In this document: positions 34,388 to 43,539 of the stretch, piece after piece
Layout of the letters: every line of letters starts with the position of its first letter
Position numbering within the stretch: position 1 is the first letter of the stretch
Assembly (NCBI GenBank): GCA_016287075.1
Contig: JAEEVC010000020.1
Span: 1 to 50,253, forward strand
DNA length: 50,253 bases
Direction of reading: 5' to 3'
Origin: Bacteroidales bacterium
GTDB lineage: Bacteria; Bacteroidota; Bacteroidia; Bacteroidales; UBA932
Notes under the pieces: generated by a model
What the model was told of the DNA's origin: nothing
The model's input: only the letters and a program-made list of their open reading frames with translations
Databases searched by the model: none
Translations under genes and position numbers: made by a program

Positions 34388-37300
34388 ATGAAAAAACTCC
34401 TCCTGCTTTCGGTCGTCCTCCTTGCTGCGGCCTCCGCGGACGCCCAGGATAAAAAGGGCGAAGTCTATATGGCCGCCAATGCCCACCTGGATACCCAGTG
34501 GCTCTGGACGGTGCAGCAGACCATCGGGGAATACCTCCCCAACACGCTGTACCAGAACTTCCACCTGATGGAAGCGTACCCGGGGTACAAGTTCAGTTTC
34601 GAGGGCGCGGTGAAATACCAATGGATGAAGGAATATTATCCCGAGGCCTATGAGAAGGTGAAGGCGTATGTGGCGGCGGGCCGGTGGTATCCGTCCGGCG
34701 GCTGGGACGCCAACGACTGGAACGTCCCTTCCGTGGAATCCAACATCCGCAACCTCCTGCTGGGCGAGACCTTCTACAAGCAGGAATTCGGGGTGAAGTC
34801 AATCGACATCATGCTCCCGGACTGCTTCGGTTTCGGCTATACCCTCCCGTCCGTAGCGGCGCACTGCGGCCTGTATGCCTTTCATACCCAGAAACTTCAG
34901 TGGCGATACAAGCCCTTCTACGAGGGCGGGCGGAAATGGCCTTTCGAGTTCGGCCAGTGGCAGGGCGTGGACGGCAGCCGGATCCTGGCCGTGATGAACG
35001 GCGGGAAGTATTCGTCCAATTTCAGGGAAGACATCACCGATGACGACGAGCTCAGGACGATGGTCGGGAACAGCGCCGTCGGTGCCGCCATGCGCTACTA
35101 CGGCACCCGCTCCTCCCGGGAGGCCGGGGACCGGGGCGGCTCCCCGCTGCCCGTTTCCGTGCGCATGATCGATGCGGGCATCCGGAAGGGCAGCCCCGAC
35201 TACAACCTGCGCTTCGCCACCGTGGCCGATATCTTCAAGGACCACAAAGACCTGCTCGGCAAGGATGTCCTTCCGGTTTACGACGGGGAACTGCTGATGG
35301 ATGTCCACGGAACCGGCGTCTATACTGCCAACAGCAACAACAAGCAGTTGAACCGCCGGGCGGAGCAGCTCGGGTTCGCGGCGGAGGCCGGCGCCGTCAT
35401 GGCCGACTGGCTGGGTGCGGTACCGTACCCTGCCTATGTGCTGGACGATGCCTATAAACGCTTCATCTGGCACCAGTTCCATGACGACCTGACCGGCACC
35501 AGCATCAAGGAGGTCTATCCCTTCTCCTGGAACGACCTGATGCTCGCGCAGAACCAGTTCGCCTCCACCCTGGCGCATTCCGCCGAAGGGGTCGGCGCGG
35601 CCATGGACACCCGCGCCAAGGGCACGCCGGTGCTGGTTTTCAATCCCGTATCGGCCCGGAACGCCGATATCGTCACCGTGGACTTTCCCCTGCCGGACGG
35701 CTGCCGGGACGTCCAGGTCTTCGGGCCGGATGGCCGGCGCGTCCGATCGCAGATCCTCTCCGTCCGGGAGGGCAAGGCGCGGATGGCGGTCGCCGTCGCA
35801 TCTCCGTCCGTGAGTCTCTCCGTGCTCGATTTCCGTCCGGTAAAGGCCGCCGCCGCGCAGAAGACGGCGCTCAAGGCCGCCGGGAATACCCTTGAAAACG
35901 CTGTCTATAAAGTCACGGTGGGACCGGACGGGGACATCTGTTCCATCCTTGACAAACGCTGCGGGAAGGAACTGGTAGCGGAAGGACAGTCCATTGGTTA
36001 TCAGCTGTTTGAGAACAATGTTTCCGAAAAATGGCCGGCCTGGGAAATCCTCAAGGCGACCATCGACCAGCAGCCCGCCAAGGTCTGCGGCGACATCCGG
36101 ATCAGCGTCGAATCAGCCGGTCCGCTGATGGCCGTCCTGCGGGTGGACCGCCGCTACAAGGAGTCCACCTTCTCCCAGCGGATCATCCTCTATGACGGGG
36201 CCGCGGACGACCGGATCGATATCGAGAACCACATCGACTGGCAGACCAAATGCTCCCTCCTGAAGGCGGGCTTCCCGCTCTCCTTCGGCGCCCCGGAGGC
36301 CAGTTATGACCTCGGCCTGGGCTTCATCCGGCGGGGAAACAACACGGACACCGCCTATGAGGTCCCCGCCCAGCAGTGGGCCGACATCACCGCGGAAGAC
36401 GGCAGCTACGGCGTCACGATCCTGAGCGACAGCCGCTACGGCTGGGACAAGCCGGCCGACAATACCCTCCGGCTCACGCTCCTGCACACGCCCGGCACAA
36501 CCAAGCGCTACATCCACGAGAACACGCTGGATCTCGGTCCCCACACCTTCACCTATTCCATCGTGGGCCATCCGGGCGCGCTGGACGGCGCCGCGGCCGC
36601 TGCGGCGGCCGACCGGCTGAACCAGCGCAAGGCCGCCTTCCTCACGGAGAGCCATCCGGGCCGTCTGGGCAAGGTCTTTTCCATGGTCGGCACCGACAAC
36701 CCCGCCATCCGCATCAGGGCCCTCAAGGCCGCCGAGGACGGGAATGGCTTCATTGTTCGTGTCTATGAGGTTTCCGGCAAGCCCGCGAGCGGGACCGTTA
36801 CCTTCGCCGGCGCCATCGCCTCGGCGGAAGAGACCAACGGCATTGAAGAGCGCATCGGAACGGCCGCCTTCTCCGGGAAGGGCCTGAAAGTGGACATCGG
36901 CCGTTTCGCCCCGAAGACCTACCGGGTCTCCCTGGCGGCCCCCTCCGTCAAGGCCTCAACGCCTGTTTTCCAGACGATTGCCCTTCCTTTCAACAAAGTG
37001 GCAATCAGTTCCAACGCCTTCTCGGCCTTCGGTCACATGGACCCGGACTGGCACTCCTATGCCGCCGAGCAGATTCCGGAGGAAATCCTTTACGGCGGCG
37101 TCCGCTTCCATCCCGCTCCGGCCGATTTCCCCAATGCCGTGGCCTGCGACGGCCAGTCCGTCGCGCTTCCCGCGGGCACCCGCGGCGTCTATCTCCTGGC
37201 CGCGTCTGCTTCCGGAGACAAGGACGCCGTATTTACCTGTGGATCAGAGGTCAAGCTGCACATCCCAGCCTGGACCGGTTTCTTCGGCAGCGGCTGCTGG

Positions 37301-37546
37301 GAGCCCTACAAGTCCTTCCTGAAAGAAGGGCAGGTGGCATACATCGGTTCCCACCGCCACGATGCCAGCCTCCGCGACGAGGTCTATGTCCAGACCTATA
37401 TGTACAGGATTTACATCCCCGTCCCGGAAGGCGCGACGCGGCTGGAACTGCCGAAGGACAAGGACATTACCCTCTTCGCCGCCGAGGCCTGCCTGACCCC
37501 GCGCACCCCCGCCTGCGAAATCTCCGATTCCGTGACCCGGCTCTGA
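34388..37546 (+). CDS. exported GH38 alpha-mannosidase
   Basis: A 1052-aa protein with signal peptide (1-19). Zn-binding AHLDTQWLWT (His33, Asp35) and the nucleophile Asp145 in LPDCFGFGY define GH38. A third conserved block WHQFHDDLTGTS lies at about 358-369, followed by the beta-rich C-terminal domains. It removes alpha-mannose from N-glycans or plant or fungal mannosides, probably in the periplasm. It is monocistronic with its own terminator; no SusCD pair stands beside it. Confidence 0.93.
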   Translation: MKKLLLLSVVLLAAASADAQDKKGEVYMAANAHLDTQWLWTVQQTIGEYLPNTLYQNFHLMEAYPGYKFSFEGAVKYQWMKEYYPEAYEKVKAYVAAGRWYPSGGWDANDWNVPSVESNIRNLLLGETFYKQEFGVKSIDIMLPDCFGFGYTLPSVAAHCGLYAFHTQKLQWRYKPFYEGGRKWPFEFGQWQGVDGSRILAVMNGGKYSSNFREDITDDDELRTMVGNSAVGAAMRYYGTRSSREAGDRGGSPLPVSVRMIDAGIRKGSPDYNLRFATVADIFKDHKDLLGKDVLPVYDGELLMDVHGTGVYTANSNNKQLNRRAEQLGFAAEAGAVMADWLGAVPYPAYVLDDAYKRFIWHQFHDDLTGTSIKEVYPFSWNDLMLAQNQFASTLAHSAEGVGAAMDTRAKGTPVLVFNPVSARNADIVTVDFPLPDGCRDVQVFGPDGRRVRSQILSVREGKARMAVAVASPSVSLSVLDFRPVKAAAAQKTALKAAGNTLENAVYKVTVGPDGDICSILDKRCGKELVAEGQSIGYQLFENNVSEKWPAWEILKATIDQQPAKVCGDIRISVESAGPLMAVLRVDRRYKESTFSQRIILYDGAADDRIDIENHIDWQTKCSLLKAGFPLSFGAPEASYDLGLGFIRRGNNTDTAYEVPAQQWADITAEDGSYGVTILSDSRYGWDKPADNTLRLTLLHTPGTTKRYIHENTLDLGPHTFTYSIVGHPGALDGAAAAAAADRLNQRKAAFLTESHPGRLGKVFSMVGTDNPAIRIRALKAAEDGNGFIVRVYEVSGKPASGTVTFAGAIASAEETNGIEERIGTAAFSGKGLKVDIGRFAPKTYRVSLAAPSVKASTPVFQTIALPFNKVAISSNAFSAFGHMDPDWHSYAAEQIPEEILYGGVRFHPAPADFPNAVACDGQSVALPAGTRGVYLLAASASGDKDAVFTCGSEVKLHIPAWTGFFGSGCWEPYKSFLKEGQVAYIGSHRHDASLRDEVYVQTYMYRIYIPVPEGATRLELPKDKDITLFAAEACLTPRTPACEISDSVTRL

Positions 37547-37550
37547 ATAC

Positions 37551-37588
37551 GGAAAACCGTCCTGCAGTATCATGCGGGACGGTTTTTC
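37551..37588 (+). terminator. intrinsic terminator of the alpha-mannosidase gene
   Basis: Stem GGAAAACCGTCCTGC paired with GCGGGACGGTTTTTCC (one T-G/C mismatch and one extra T) with a 7-nt loop and T-tract, 5 nt after the stop codon. The A-tract allows action on the opposite strand too. Confidence 0.8.
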
Positions 37589-37624
37589 CTTTGGGGGTCG
37601 AAAGACCGCTGGGGAGCGGGGGCG

Positions 37625-37903
37625 TCAAGCTTCCTTCTTCTCTTCTTTCTTTGCCTTGAGCTCCTCGATCTTGCCTTTGGCCTTGTCGGCGAGGTCTTCG
37701 GCGTTTTCCTTCATCTCGGCGAAGACTTCCTTCGCCTTGGGGGCCGCCTTGTCGTAAAGCTTCTTGGCGTTGTCCTTCATTTCGCCGGCCACTTCGCCGA
37801 GCTTCTCACCGGCCTTCGCCGCCGCATACTTGATCTTTTCGTCGAGGGTTACTTTGCCGTCGCCGTTGAGGTCGCGCGGATCCTTGTTCATGTTTTCTTC
37901 CAT
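37625..37903 (-). CDS. small EF-hand plus amphipathic-helix protein
   Basis: A 92-aa protein. Residues about 8-22 form one EF-hand-like loop (DLNGDGKVTLDEK). The rest is a continuous lysine, glutamate and alanine-rich helix with 11-residue-like periodicity (EKLGEVAGEMKDNAKKLYDKAAPKAKEVFAEMKENAEDLADKAK), similar to YtxH, LEA or CsbD-type stress proteins. There is no signal peptide, so it is cytoplasmic. I do not know a named family with this pairing. It may protect membranes or proteins in a calcium- or ion-dependent way, which is an inference. ATG at codon 5 is an alternative start. Confidence 0.7.
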   Translation of the reverse strand: MEENMNKDPRDLNGDGKVTLDEKIKYAAAKAGEKLGEVAGEMKDNAKKLYDKAAPKAKEVFAEMKENAEDLADKAKGKIEELKAKKEEKKEA

Positions 37904-37960
37904 GATGATGGGGTGTTTTAAAAGGTTTGGATAGTCAAAGGATGATTCCCGCGGCGGGGC

Positions 37961-38530
37961 TTATCTCCCCGCTATGGAGCCCAGATCGATGGCGATTCCT
38001 CCGTAATACGCAAAGCGTGTATATACGAAGTTGATGCTGAACCACTTGAGGGGCTGGATGGAGATGCCTCCGCCATAGTCGAAATAATCCACGCGGGAGC
38101 CGGGGGTCACCGTGTAGGTGTGATAGACGGAACTGGAGTTCTCTCCCGTTTCCACATTGATGGTCGAGGCGTCGGTCAGGCCCTCGTTCGTCTGGGCATA
38201 GCCGATGACCGGCATGATCCGGAGCCAGCGGAAGACCGGGATCTGGTAGCCGGCGTGGAGGCTGAACGATTCGTCATCCTCCCACAGCTTGTCGCTGAAC
38301 TTGCCGTCGAACTTATGCTGGGCGGTCACCTTGTTGAAATCCGCGTAAAAGCCCCAGACAAGGGCGTTTACACCGAATCCCAGGCGGGCGTACGGCGTCC
38401 CCGTCGCCATCTGGCCCAGGTTGAAGCCGGCCTCATAGCGTTGGGCATTGCTGGAAAAATCGAACATCTGGGCATGGGCGCAGATGGTAAGGGACAGAAG
38501 TGTCGCGAATACAATCAGTTTTTTCATCAT
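37961..38530 (-). CDS. small outer-membrane beta-barrel protein
   Basis: A 189-aa protein with signal peptide (LLSLTICAHAQ) and about eight to ten amphipathic strands (YARLGFGVNALVWGFYADF, LHAGYQIPVFRWLRIMPVIGYA, WFSINFVYTRFAYYGGIAI), like the porin-family OMP_b-brl proteins of Bacteroidota. Its function is unknown. The start is placed at the double ATG 38530/38527 just before the signal peptide; upstream in-frame codons belong to the promoter region. A weak TATCTTTA box is at 38557-38550. It is divergent from the UGSC cluster. Confidence 0.75.
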   Translation of the reverse strand: MMKKLIVFATLLSLTICAHAQMFDFSSNAQRYEAGFNLGQMATGTPYARLGFGVNALVWGFYADFNKVTAQHKFDGKFSDKLWEDDESFSLHAGYQIPVFRWLRIMPVIGYAQTNEGLTDASTINVETGENSSSVYHTYTVTPGSRVDYFDYGGGISIQPLKWFSINFVYTRFAYYGGIAIDLGSIAGR

Positions 38531-38549
38531 GTTGCTCTGTTTTCGGCTG

Positions 38550-38557
38550 TAAAGATA
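38550..38557 (-). promoter_or_regulatory. probable -7 box of the beta-barrel gene
   Basis: TATCTTTA on the minus strand, one mismatch from TAnnTTTG, 19 nt before the ATG; no clear TTTG partner. Confidence 0.4.
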
Positions 38558-38624
38558 AAAAAAAAGCGGCAAACGACATTAATATTCCGCTTTTTCCCGT
38601 GTCTTACAGACAAACAGGAATCGC

Positions 38625-40592
38625 ATGAAAAGAACCTTATTGTCGCTCATCGCCCTCGGGCTGGGCATCCTGGCCGCGGCCCAGGGGAACCGCATCGTCT
38701 GTGACGAGACATGCCGCATCGAATACCAGAAGACCGGAACGGAGCAGCCCAAACAGGCGGCGGCGCCCAAGACAGAAGGGAAAAAAGCCGCTGCGAAGCC
38801 GGCTCCGAAAGCCGCTGCGAAGGCGCAGTCCGCCCCTGTCCCGGGCTATGCCGTCGTATCGCCCGTCGGACGGACCAGCGTTGAAATGATCACCCAGGCC
38901 CCCCGGCTGGAAACGCTTGACGGAAAGACGGTTGCTGTCGTTGGCGTGAGTTTCATGACGGGCGTCACGCATCCCGAAATCAAGCGCCTCATCCTTTCGC
39001 ATTATCCCACGGCCAAGGTCCTGCTGCTGGATGAAATCGGCTTTTCGGGGCCTTTCCCGGCCCCCGGCGTCACGCGGAAGCAGCATGAGGAATTCAAGCA
39101 GAAGCTCCGGGACATGCACGTGGACGCGGTCATTTCCGGCAACGGCGGCTGCGGCCTGTGCACCCCGAAGGAAACGGGCTCCTGCATCACCGCCGAGCAT
39201 CTCGGCATCCCCTCCGTGGTCATCGCCGGCCCCGGCTTCTCCGACCAGGCGCGGTACACGGCCCGCAACAACGGCGTGCCCGTCATGCGCGTGGCGGAGT
39301 ATTCCGGCGCCTTCGCGGCCGATTCCGAGGAAATCCTGCTGAAAAACACGCGGGAAATCCTCTGGCCCCAGATCGTCGACGCCCTCACCAGGCCCATCAC
39401 CGCCGAGGAGACCGCCAAGGCGGAGAAAGCCGGGAACGGGGACATCCGCGACGATGTCTTCTATGGTACGCTGGAGGAAATCGACGCGTATTTCCGGAAG
39501 CAGAACTGGACCGACGGCCTGCCTATCGTGCCGCCGACTTTCGACAAGGTGACGGAATTCATGCGCTACACACCTTACAGATATGACGAGACGGTCGCCG
39601 TGCTGCCCGTCGCCCACCGGGACACCAAGGCCTGGCACGTCGCCGTCAACGCCGTCATGGCGGGCTGCCGGCCGGAATACATGCCCGTCCTCATCGCGCT
39701 GACGAAAGGACTCGGCGACGGCAATTTCCGCCGCACGCTCGCCAGTACCCACGCCTGGGCCCCGTACTGCTGGATCAACGGCCCCATCGCCCGGGAACTG
39801 GGCATCGACTGCGGCCAGGGCCAGATCAACGAGGAGGCCAACATGGCCATCGGCCGCTTCATGAACCTGGCGCTGATGAACCTCTGCGGCTATTACGTCA
39901 AGCAGGACCGGATGGGGACTTTCGGCTATCCCATGCCCTGGTGCCTGGTCGAGGACGAGGAGGCCTGCCGGCGGGTCGGCTGGGAGCCGTACCACGTGCG
40001 CAACGGCTTTTCCGCGAAGGAGAGCGTCGTCACGCTGGGCTCCACCCTCCTCTGGGGCAACAACATGGCCCCCTCCACGACCGATCCGCAGAAGGTCATG
40101 GAACTGCTCGCCTGGGACATTTCCGAGCGCTGCCAGTTCGCCCTTGGGAGCGGGAAGCAATTCACTTTCAGGACCATCCTCCTGACCGAGCCCGTCGCAG
40201 CCATCCTGGCGGAGGAGTACCGCACCCCCGAAACCCTGGAGAAGGCGCTCATCCGCGCCTCCCGCCGGCCGCTCAAGGAGCGGGCCTTCGCCAACTACTA
40301 CGCCAATCCCGGCAGCCGGAAAGACGGCGGGGAGCACAGCCTGCGGCAGTACACCGCCCACCTGGGAAAGACGGAAGGGGCGAAAATGACCGCGACGCCG
40401 CCCTGGTATGATTCGGCGGACGCCGAACAGAATACCATTCCGACGATGAAGCCCGGGATGACCGCTTTCCTCATCACCGGCGACAGCGCCCGCAACAAGG
40501 TCCAGACCATGCCCGGCGGCGGCTACGCCTCCGTCAAGGTGGAACTTCCCAAGGACTGGGACAAACTGCTCGCGGCCTTGGACCATGAATAA
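38625..40592 (+). CDS. exported two-domain UGSC-family protein, Cys form (CGLC motif)
   Basis: A 655-aa protein. A signal peptide (1-20), a Cys pair (Cys26, Cys30) and an Ala/Lys/Pro-rich linker (about 45-75) precede two domains. About 85-260 matches the UGSC fold: VAVVGVSFMTG, then GGCGLCTPKETGSC (Cys176, Cys179, Cys187) at the place of the name-giving U-G-S-C, then GIPSVVIAGPGFSDQA. About 275-655 matches the partner domain usually seen with UGSC proteins: NWTDGLPIVPPT, HVAVNAVMAGCRPEYMPVL, INGPIARELGI, EEANMAIGRFMNLALMN. UGSC proteins were first noted as selenoproteins; their reaction is unknown, though the CxxC form suggests redox or metal chemistry. Here Cys replaces Sec and both domains are fused and exported. 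The stop overlaps the receptor start by 8 nt. Confidence 0.75.
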   Translation: MKRTLLSLIALGLGILAAAQGNRIVCDETCRIEYQKTGTEQPKQAAAPKTEGKKAAAKPAPKAAAKAQSAPVPGYAVVSPVGRTSVEMITQAPRLETLDGKTVAVVGVSFMTGVTHPEIKRLILSHYPTAKVLLLDEIGFSGPFPAPGVTRKQHEEFKQKLRDMHVDAVISGNGGCGLCTPKETGSCITAEHLGIPSVVIAGPGFSDQARYTARNNGVPVMRVAEYSGAFAADSEEILLKNTREILWPQIVDALTRPITAEETAKAEKAGNGDIRDDVFYGTLEEIDAYFRKQNWTDGLPIVPPTFDKVTEFMRYTPYRYDETVAVLPVAHRDTKAWHVAVNAVMAGCRPEYMPVLIALTKGLGDGNFRRTLASTHAWAPYCWINGPIARELGIDCGQGQINEEANMAIGRFMNLALMNLCGYYVKQDRMGTFGYPMPWCLVEDEEACRRVGWEPYHVRNGFSAKESVVTLGSTLLWGNNMAPSTTDPQKVMELLAWDISERCQFALGSGKQFTFRTILLTEPVAAILAEEYRTPETLEKALIRASRRPLKERAFANYYANPGSRKDGGEHSLRQYTAHLGKTEGAKMTATPPWYDSADAEQNTIPTMKPGMTAFLITGDSARNKVQTMPGGGYASVKVELPKDWDKLLAALDHE

Positions 40593-43017
40593 TCCCGCAC
40601 AGGCGGCGCTCCTCGCTTCCCTCCTGTCCCTGTCCCTGACGGCGCAGGGGCAGGTTGTCGATTCTACCTTCACCTCCTATGACTGGATCAGGCCGAGCGT
40701 GGTGTCCGCCAAGACCAGCCTGCTCCGGGAATACGGTGATACCAGCATCTTCAACCCGTCTGCCGTCATGCTGCATGACGGGGCGTCGCTCGACGCCCTG
40801 CTGCTGGAGATTCCGGGGCTTGTCATCGATGCCCGGGGAAACGTGACGGTCAGTGGCCGGCCTGTACGGGAACTGCTCGTGGAAGGGCACCGGTACTTCG
40901 GGACGGATGTCTCGGCGGGGCTGAGGAACATCCCGGCGGGCATGGTCGGGGCGGTCAGGGCCTATGAGAAGGATTCGGATGTGGGCCTGGTCAGCGGCGT
41001 CGACCTGGCGGACAAGGCGATGGTTCTCGACATCACCATCAAGCAGAAGGAAAGGAACCGCTTCAACCATTCCCTCAAGGCGGCGCTGGGCTGGCAGGAC
41101 AGGTACGACGGGAAGTACAACGGCAACCGGGTATCCAGGCGCGGGATTGTTTCTGCCGTGGCCGGGTCGGAGAACACCGGCGCCCTGCAGAAATCATCGG
41201 GGACGTCCCTTCGGACCGGTCTGGGCGACAACAGCGGCAAGCGCCAGTCGGAGGCCGGCATCACGGTCTCTTTCCCTTCCGGCCGGGCGGAAACCAACGC
41301 CAGCATCCTCTACAGATCCACGGGCAAAAGCGTCCTGTTCGAGGGACATGACGATTATTTCCGGACAAGCGGCACCCATTCTACCGAAAACGGCGGCCGG
41401 AACAACGAACGCGACCACAACCTGAATGCCCAGGCCACGGTCGAATGGAAAGGCCCGGGGCCTTGGAGGATCATGCTGAAGCCCCAGATGACCCTGACCC
41501 GCAAGGCGGCCGCCGACTCCCTGTACGGAGAATCCTTCCGGGGGGACTCCCTGTCTCCGTACTATCGGAGCCTGCGGCGTTCCGACGGGGGCGGCCTGTC
41601 GCTCACGGCCGGCTCTTCCCTGCTCCTTTCCAAGCGGATGTCCCGCCGGGGGCGGACCCTCTCCCTGAATGTCGATGGGTGGTATCACGTTGACAATCAG
41701 CTTGTCCGCGCCAGCACAGACGGACATTTCTCCATCCGGAACCGGTCCGTTTCCTCCTGGAAGGACCGGGAGAGCCGGCTGAACACCAACGGCGTGGAAG
41801 CCCACGCACAGCTGCTCTTCAACGAACCTGTGTCCCGCCGGTTTTCCGCGCAACTGTCCTGCCGGCAGGCATGGCGGACCGACTGGTTCCTCCGGGACAA
41901 TACGGTTTTCGACGGGGGGACGCCGCAGAAGGATCCACTCCAATGTGCCGACGGACGCCACGATTTCCTGTCCGCGGACCTGTCCGCCACCGGCAGATGG
42001 ACCCTGGAGCACATGACGCTCACGGCGGGCCTGTCCCTCATTCCGGTGTATTCCGGTTTCCATTCCATCCAGAACGGGGAGCAGACCGACACGACCTGCC
42101 TGCGGCTGAATGTCTGTCCGAAGATTGCCTGGAACTGGCATATCAGCGAGCAGAACTCGCTGAAAATCACCTATAAAGGATTTGTAAAGAATCCTTCGGC
42201 CGGTCAGATGCTCCCCCTTGCCGCCAATACGAATCCGGTCTATATCCAGCAGCCCAATCCGGGACTCCGGCCTTCGTTCACCCAGGAAATGGCGCTCACC
42301 TGGAAGGTCTCCGACAGGACCGGATCCAGGGGTTTCTCCGCCGGCGGCCGCTTCCAATATGTGGAAGACGCCATCTCCTCCCTGGTTGAAAACAACCCGG
42401 AGTCCAGCGGCCGCATCGTGACGCCCGTCAACGTGGACGGCAACCTTTCCGCCGGGGCGGATCTCTCCGCCCATCTGGCCGCCGGGGATTTCCTGTTCAC
42501 CGGCCATCTCCAGTCGGACTATTCCCGGAAGTTTGTGTATCTCTTCGACGACGTGGAGAAAATCCCCCGTCCCGGCGCCGTCCGGACCGGGTTCATCAAG
42601 CCGACCCTCGTTGCAACCTTCCGCATCCCGCGGCTGGAAGTCAACGCCCTGCTGGAGGGGGAACTGACAGGGAACCGGCTCGATCTGCGACCGGACATGG
42701 ACATGCACCCCCGGGTCTTCACGGCCGGGACCTCCGCCACCTGGCAGCCGGGGAAGGGATGGACGCTTTCAGGAGACATGAGGTACAGCCTCCATCGCGG
42801 ATACATCTTTGAATCCTTAAATAGGAACTACTTGATAATGAACACAAAAATCAGCAAGAGTGTCCTTCGCGGCAAACTGGTGTTCCAGCTCGACGCACGG
42901 GACATCCTCCGCCGCTGGCAGAATGAGGTGTTCACGATGACCTCCGAAAGGAGGGGGTTCAAAATCTATCAGGGCAATGCCTCCTATATTCTCGCAAGAC
43001 TGATGGTAATTCTATGA
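40585..43017 (+). CDS. TonB-dependent-receptor-like outer-membrane beta-barrel protein without CarboxypepD domain
   Basis: An 810-aa protein. Signal peptide (1-22) is followed directly by a plug-like part at about 60-150 (LLLEIPGLVIDARGNVTVSGRPVRELLVEGHRYFGTD, GLRNIPAGMVGAVRAYEKDSD), then a large barrel (PF14905-like) ending ASYILARLMVIL. The N-terminal carboxypeptidase-regulatory domain usual in this receptor family is missing, so substrate or TonB handling may differ. Its ATG lies inside the last codons of the UGSC gene (8-nt overlap), so the two products are made together. The ECF sigma gene follows after 21 nt. Confidence 0.82.
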   Translation: MNNPAQAALLASLLSLSLTAQGQVVDSTFTSYDWIRPSVVSAKTSLLREYGDTSIFNPSAVMLHDGASLDALLLEIPGLVIDARGNVTVSGRPVRELLVEGHRYFGTDVSAGLRNIPAGMVGAVRAYEKDSDVGLVSGVDLADKAMVLDITIKQKERNRFNHSLKAALGWQDRYDGKYNGNRVSRRGIVSAVAGSENTGALQKSSGTSLRTGLGDNSGKRQSEAGITVSFPSGRAETNASILYRSTGKSVLFEGHDDYFRTSGTHSTENGGRNNERDHNLNAQATVEWKGPGPWRIMLKPQMTLTRKAAADSLYGESFRGDSLSPYYRSLRRSDGGGLSLTAGSSLLLSKRMSRRGRTLSLNVDGWYHVDNQLVRASTDGHFSIRNRSVSSWKDRESRLNTNGVEAHAQLLFNEPVSRRFSAQLSCRQAWRTDWFLRDNTVFDGGTPQKDPLQCADGRHDFLSADLSATGRWTLEHMTLTAGLSLIPVYSGFHSIQNGEQTDTTCLRLNVCPKIAWNWHISEQNSLKITYKGFVKNPSAGQMLPLAANTNPVYIQQPNPGLRPSFTQEMALTWKVSDRTGSRGFSAGGRFQYVEDAISSLVENNPESSGRIVTPVNVDGNLSAGADLSAHLAAGDFLFTGHLQSDYSRKFVYLFDDVEKIPRPGAVRTGFIKPTLVATFRIPRLEVNALLEGELTGNRLDLRPDMDMHPRVFTAGTSATWQPGKGWTLSGDMRYSLHRGYIFESLNRNYLIMNTKISKSVLRGKLVFQLDARDILRRWQNEVFTMTSERRGFKIYQGNASYILARLMVIL

Positions 43018-43025
43018 GCATTCGT

Positions 43026-43033
43026 TATCTTTG
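43026..43033 (+). promoter_or_regulatory. -7 box directly before the ECF sigma gene
   Basis: TATCTTTG ends 5 nt before ATG 43039, so the sigma gene can be transcribed separately as an almost leaderless mRNA. The -33 match is weak. Confidence 0.55.
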
Positions 43034-43038
43034 TGCCG

Positions 43039-43539
43039 ATGAACGGCCCGCACCTGTCTTTCCCGGACATTGTCCGCATGTACCAGCAACCCTTGTACTG
43101 GCACATCCGCCGTGTGGTCATCGTGCATGAGGACGCGGAAGATATCCTGCAGGAAACGTTCATGAAAGCATTCCGGCATCTCTGGCAGCTGCGCAGCGCC
43201 GAGGCCCTCCGGCCCTGGCTCTTCCGCATCGCGTCCAACGAACTGAACCGCTACTTCCGGAAGCATCCGGCCCTCCCGTCCCTGGAAGAATTGCCGGCGT
43301 CCTCCTGCTGTTCCCTATCGGAGGTGCAGGAGACGGACCTCCCGGCCGCGGCGGCGCAGGTCGTCTCGGCCGCCATGCTGCAGATGAGCCCCCTCCAGCG
43401 CCAGGTATTCAGCATGCGCTACTACGAAGACATGGATTACGACCAGATCAGCCGGATCACCGGGGCGTCGAAGAACGTCCTGGCGGTCAGTTACCATGAA
43501 GCCCGGAAAAAAATCGAAAAACAGATCGACCATGCATAA
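43039..43539 (+). CDS. ECF-family sigma factor
   Basis: A 166-aa sigma factor with region 2 at about 8-75 (YQQPLYWHIRRVVIVHEDAEDILQETFMKAFRHLWQL, RPWLFRIASNELNRYFRK) and region 4 at about 110-160 (MSPLQRQVFSMRYYEDMDYDQISRITGASKNVLAVSYHEARKKI). It most likely controls this cluster. A GTG at 43033 in frame is a less likely start because it is part of the -7 box. The 8-nt overlap with the next gene fits a sigma/anti-sigma pair. Confidence 0.92.
   Translation: MNGPHLSFPDIVRMYQQPLYWHIRRVVIVHEDAEDILQETFMKAFRHLWQLRSAEALRPWLFRIASNELNRYFRKHPALPSLEELPASSCCSLSEVQETDLPAAAAQVVSAAMLQMSPLQRQVFSMRYYEDMDYDQISRITGASKNVLAVSYHEARKKIEKQIDHA

Noticed and set aside
38625..40592. Selenoprotein with in-frame TGA
   Set aside because: The frame has Cys codons at the UGSC site and no internal TGA, so it is the Cys form.
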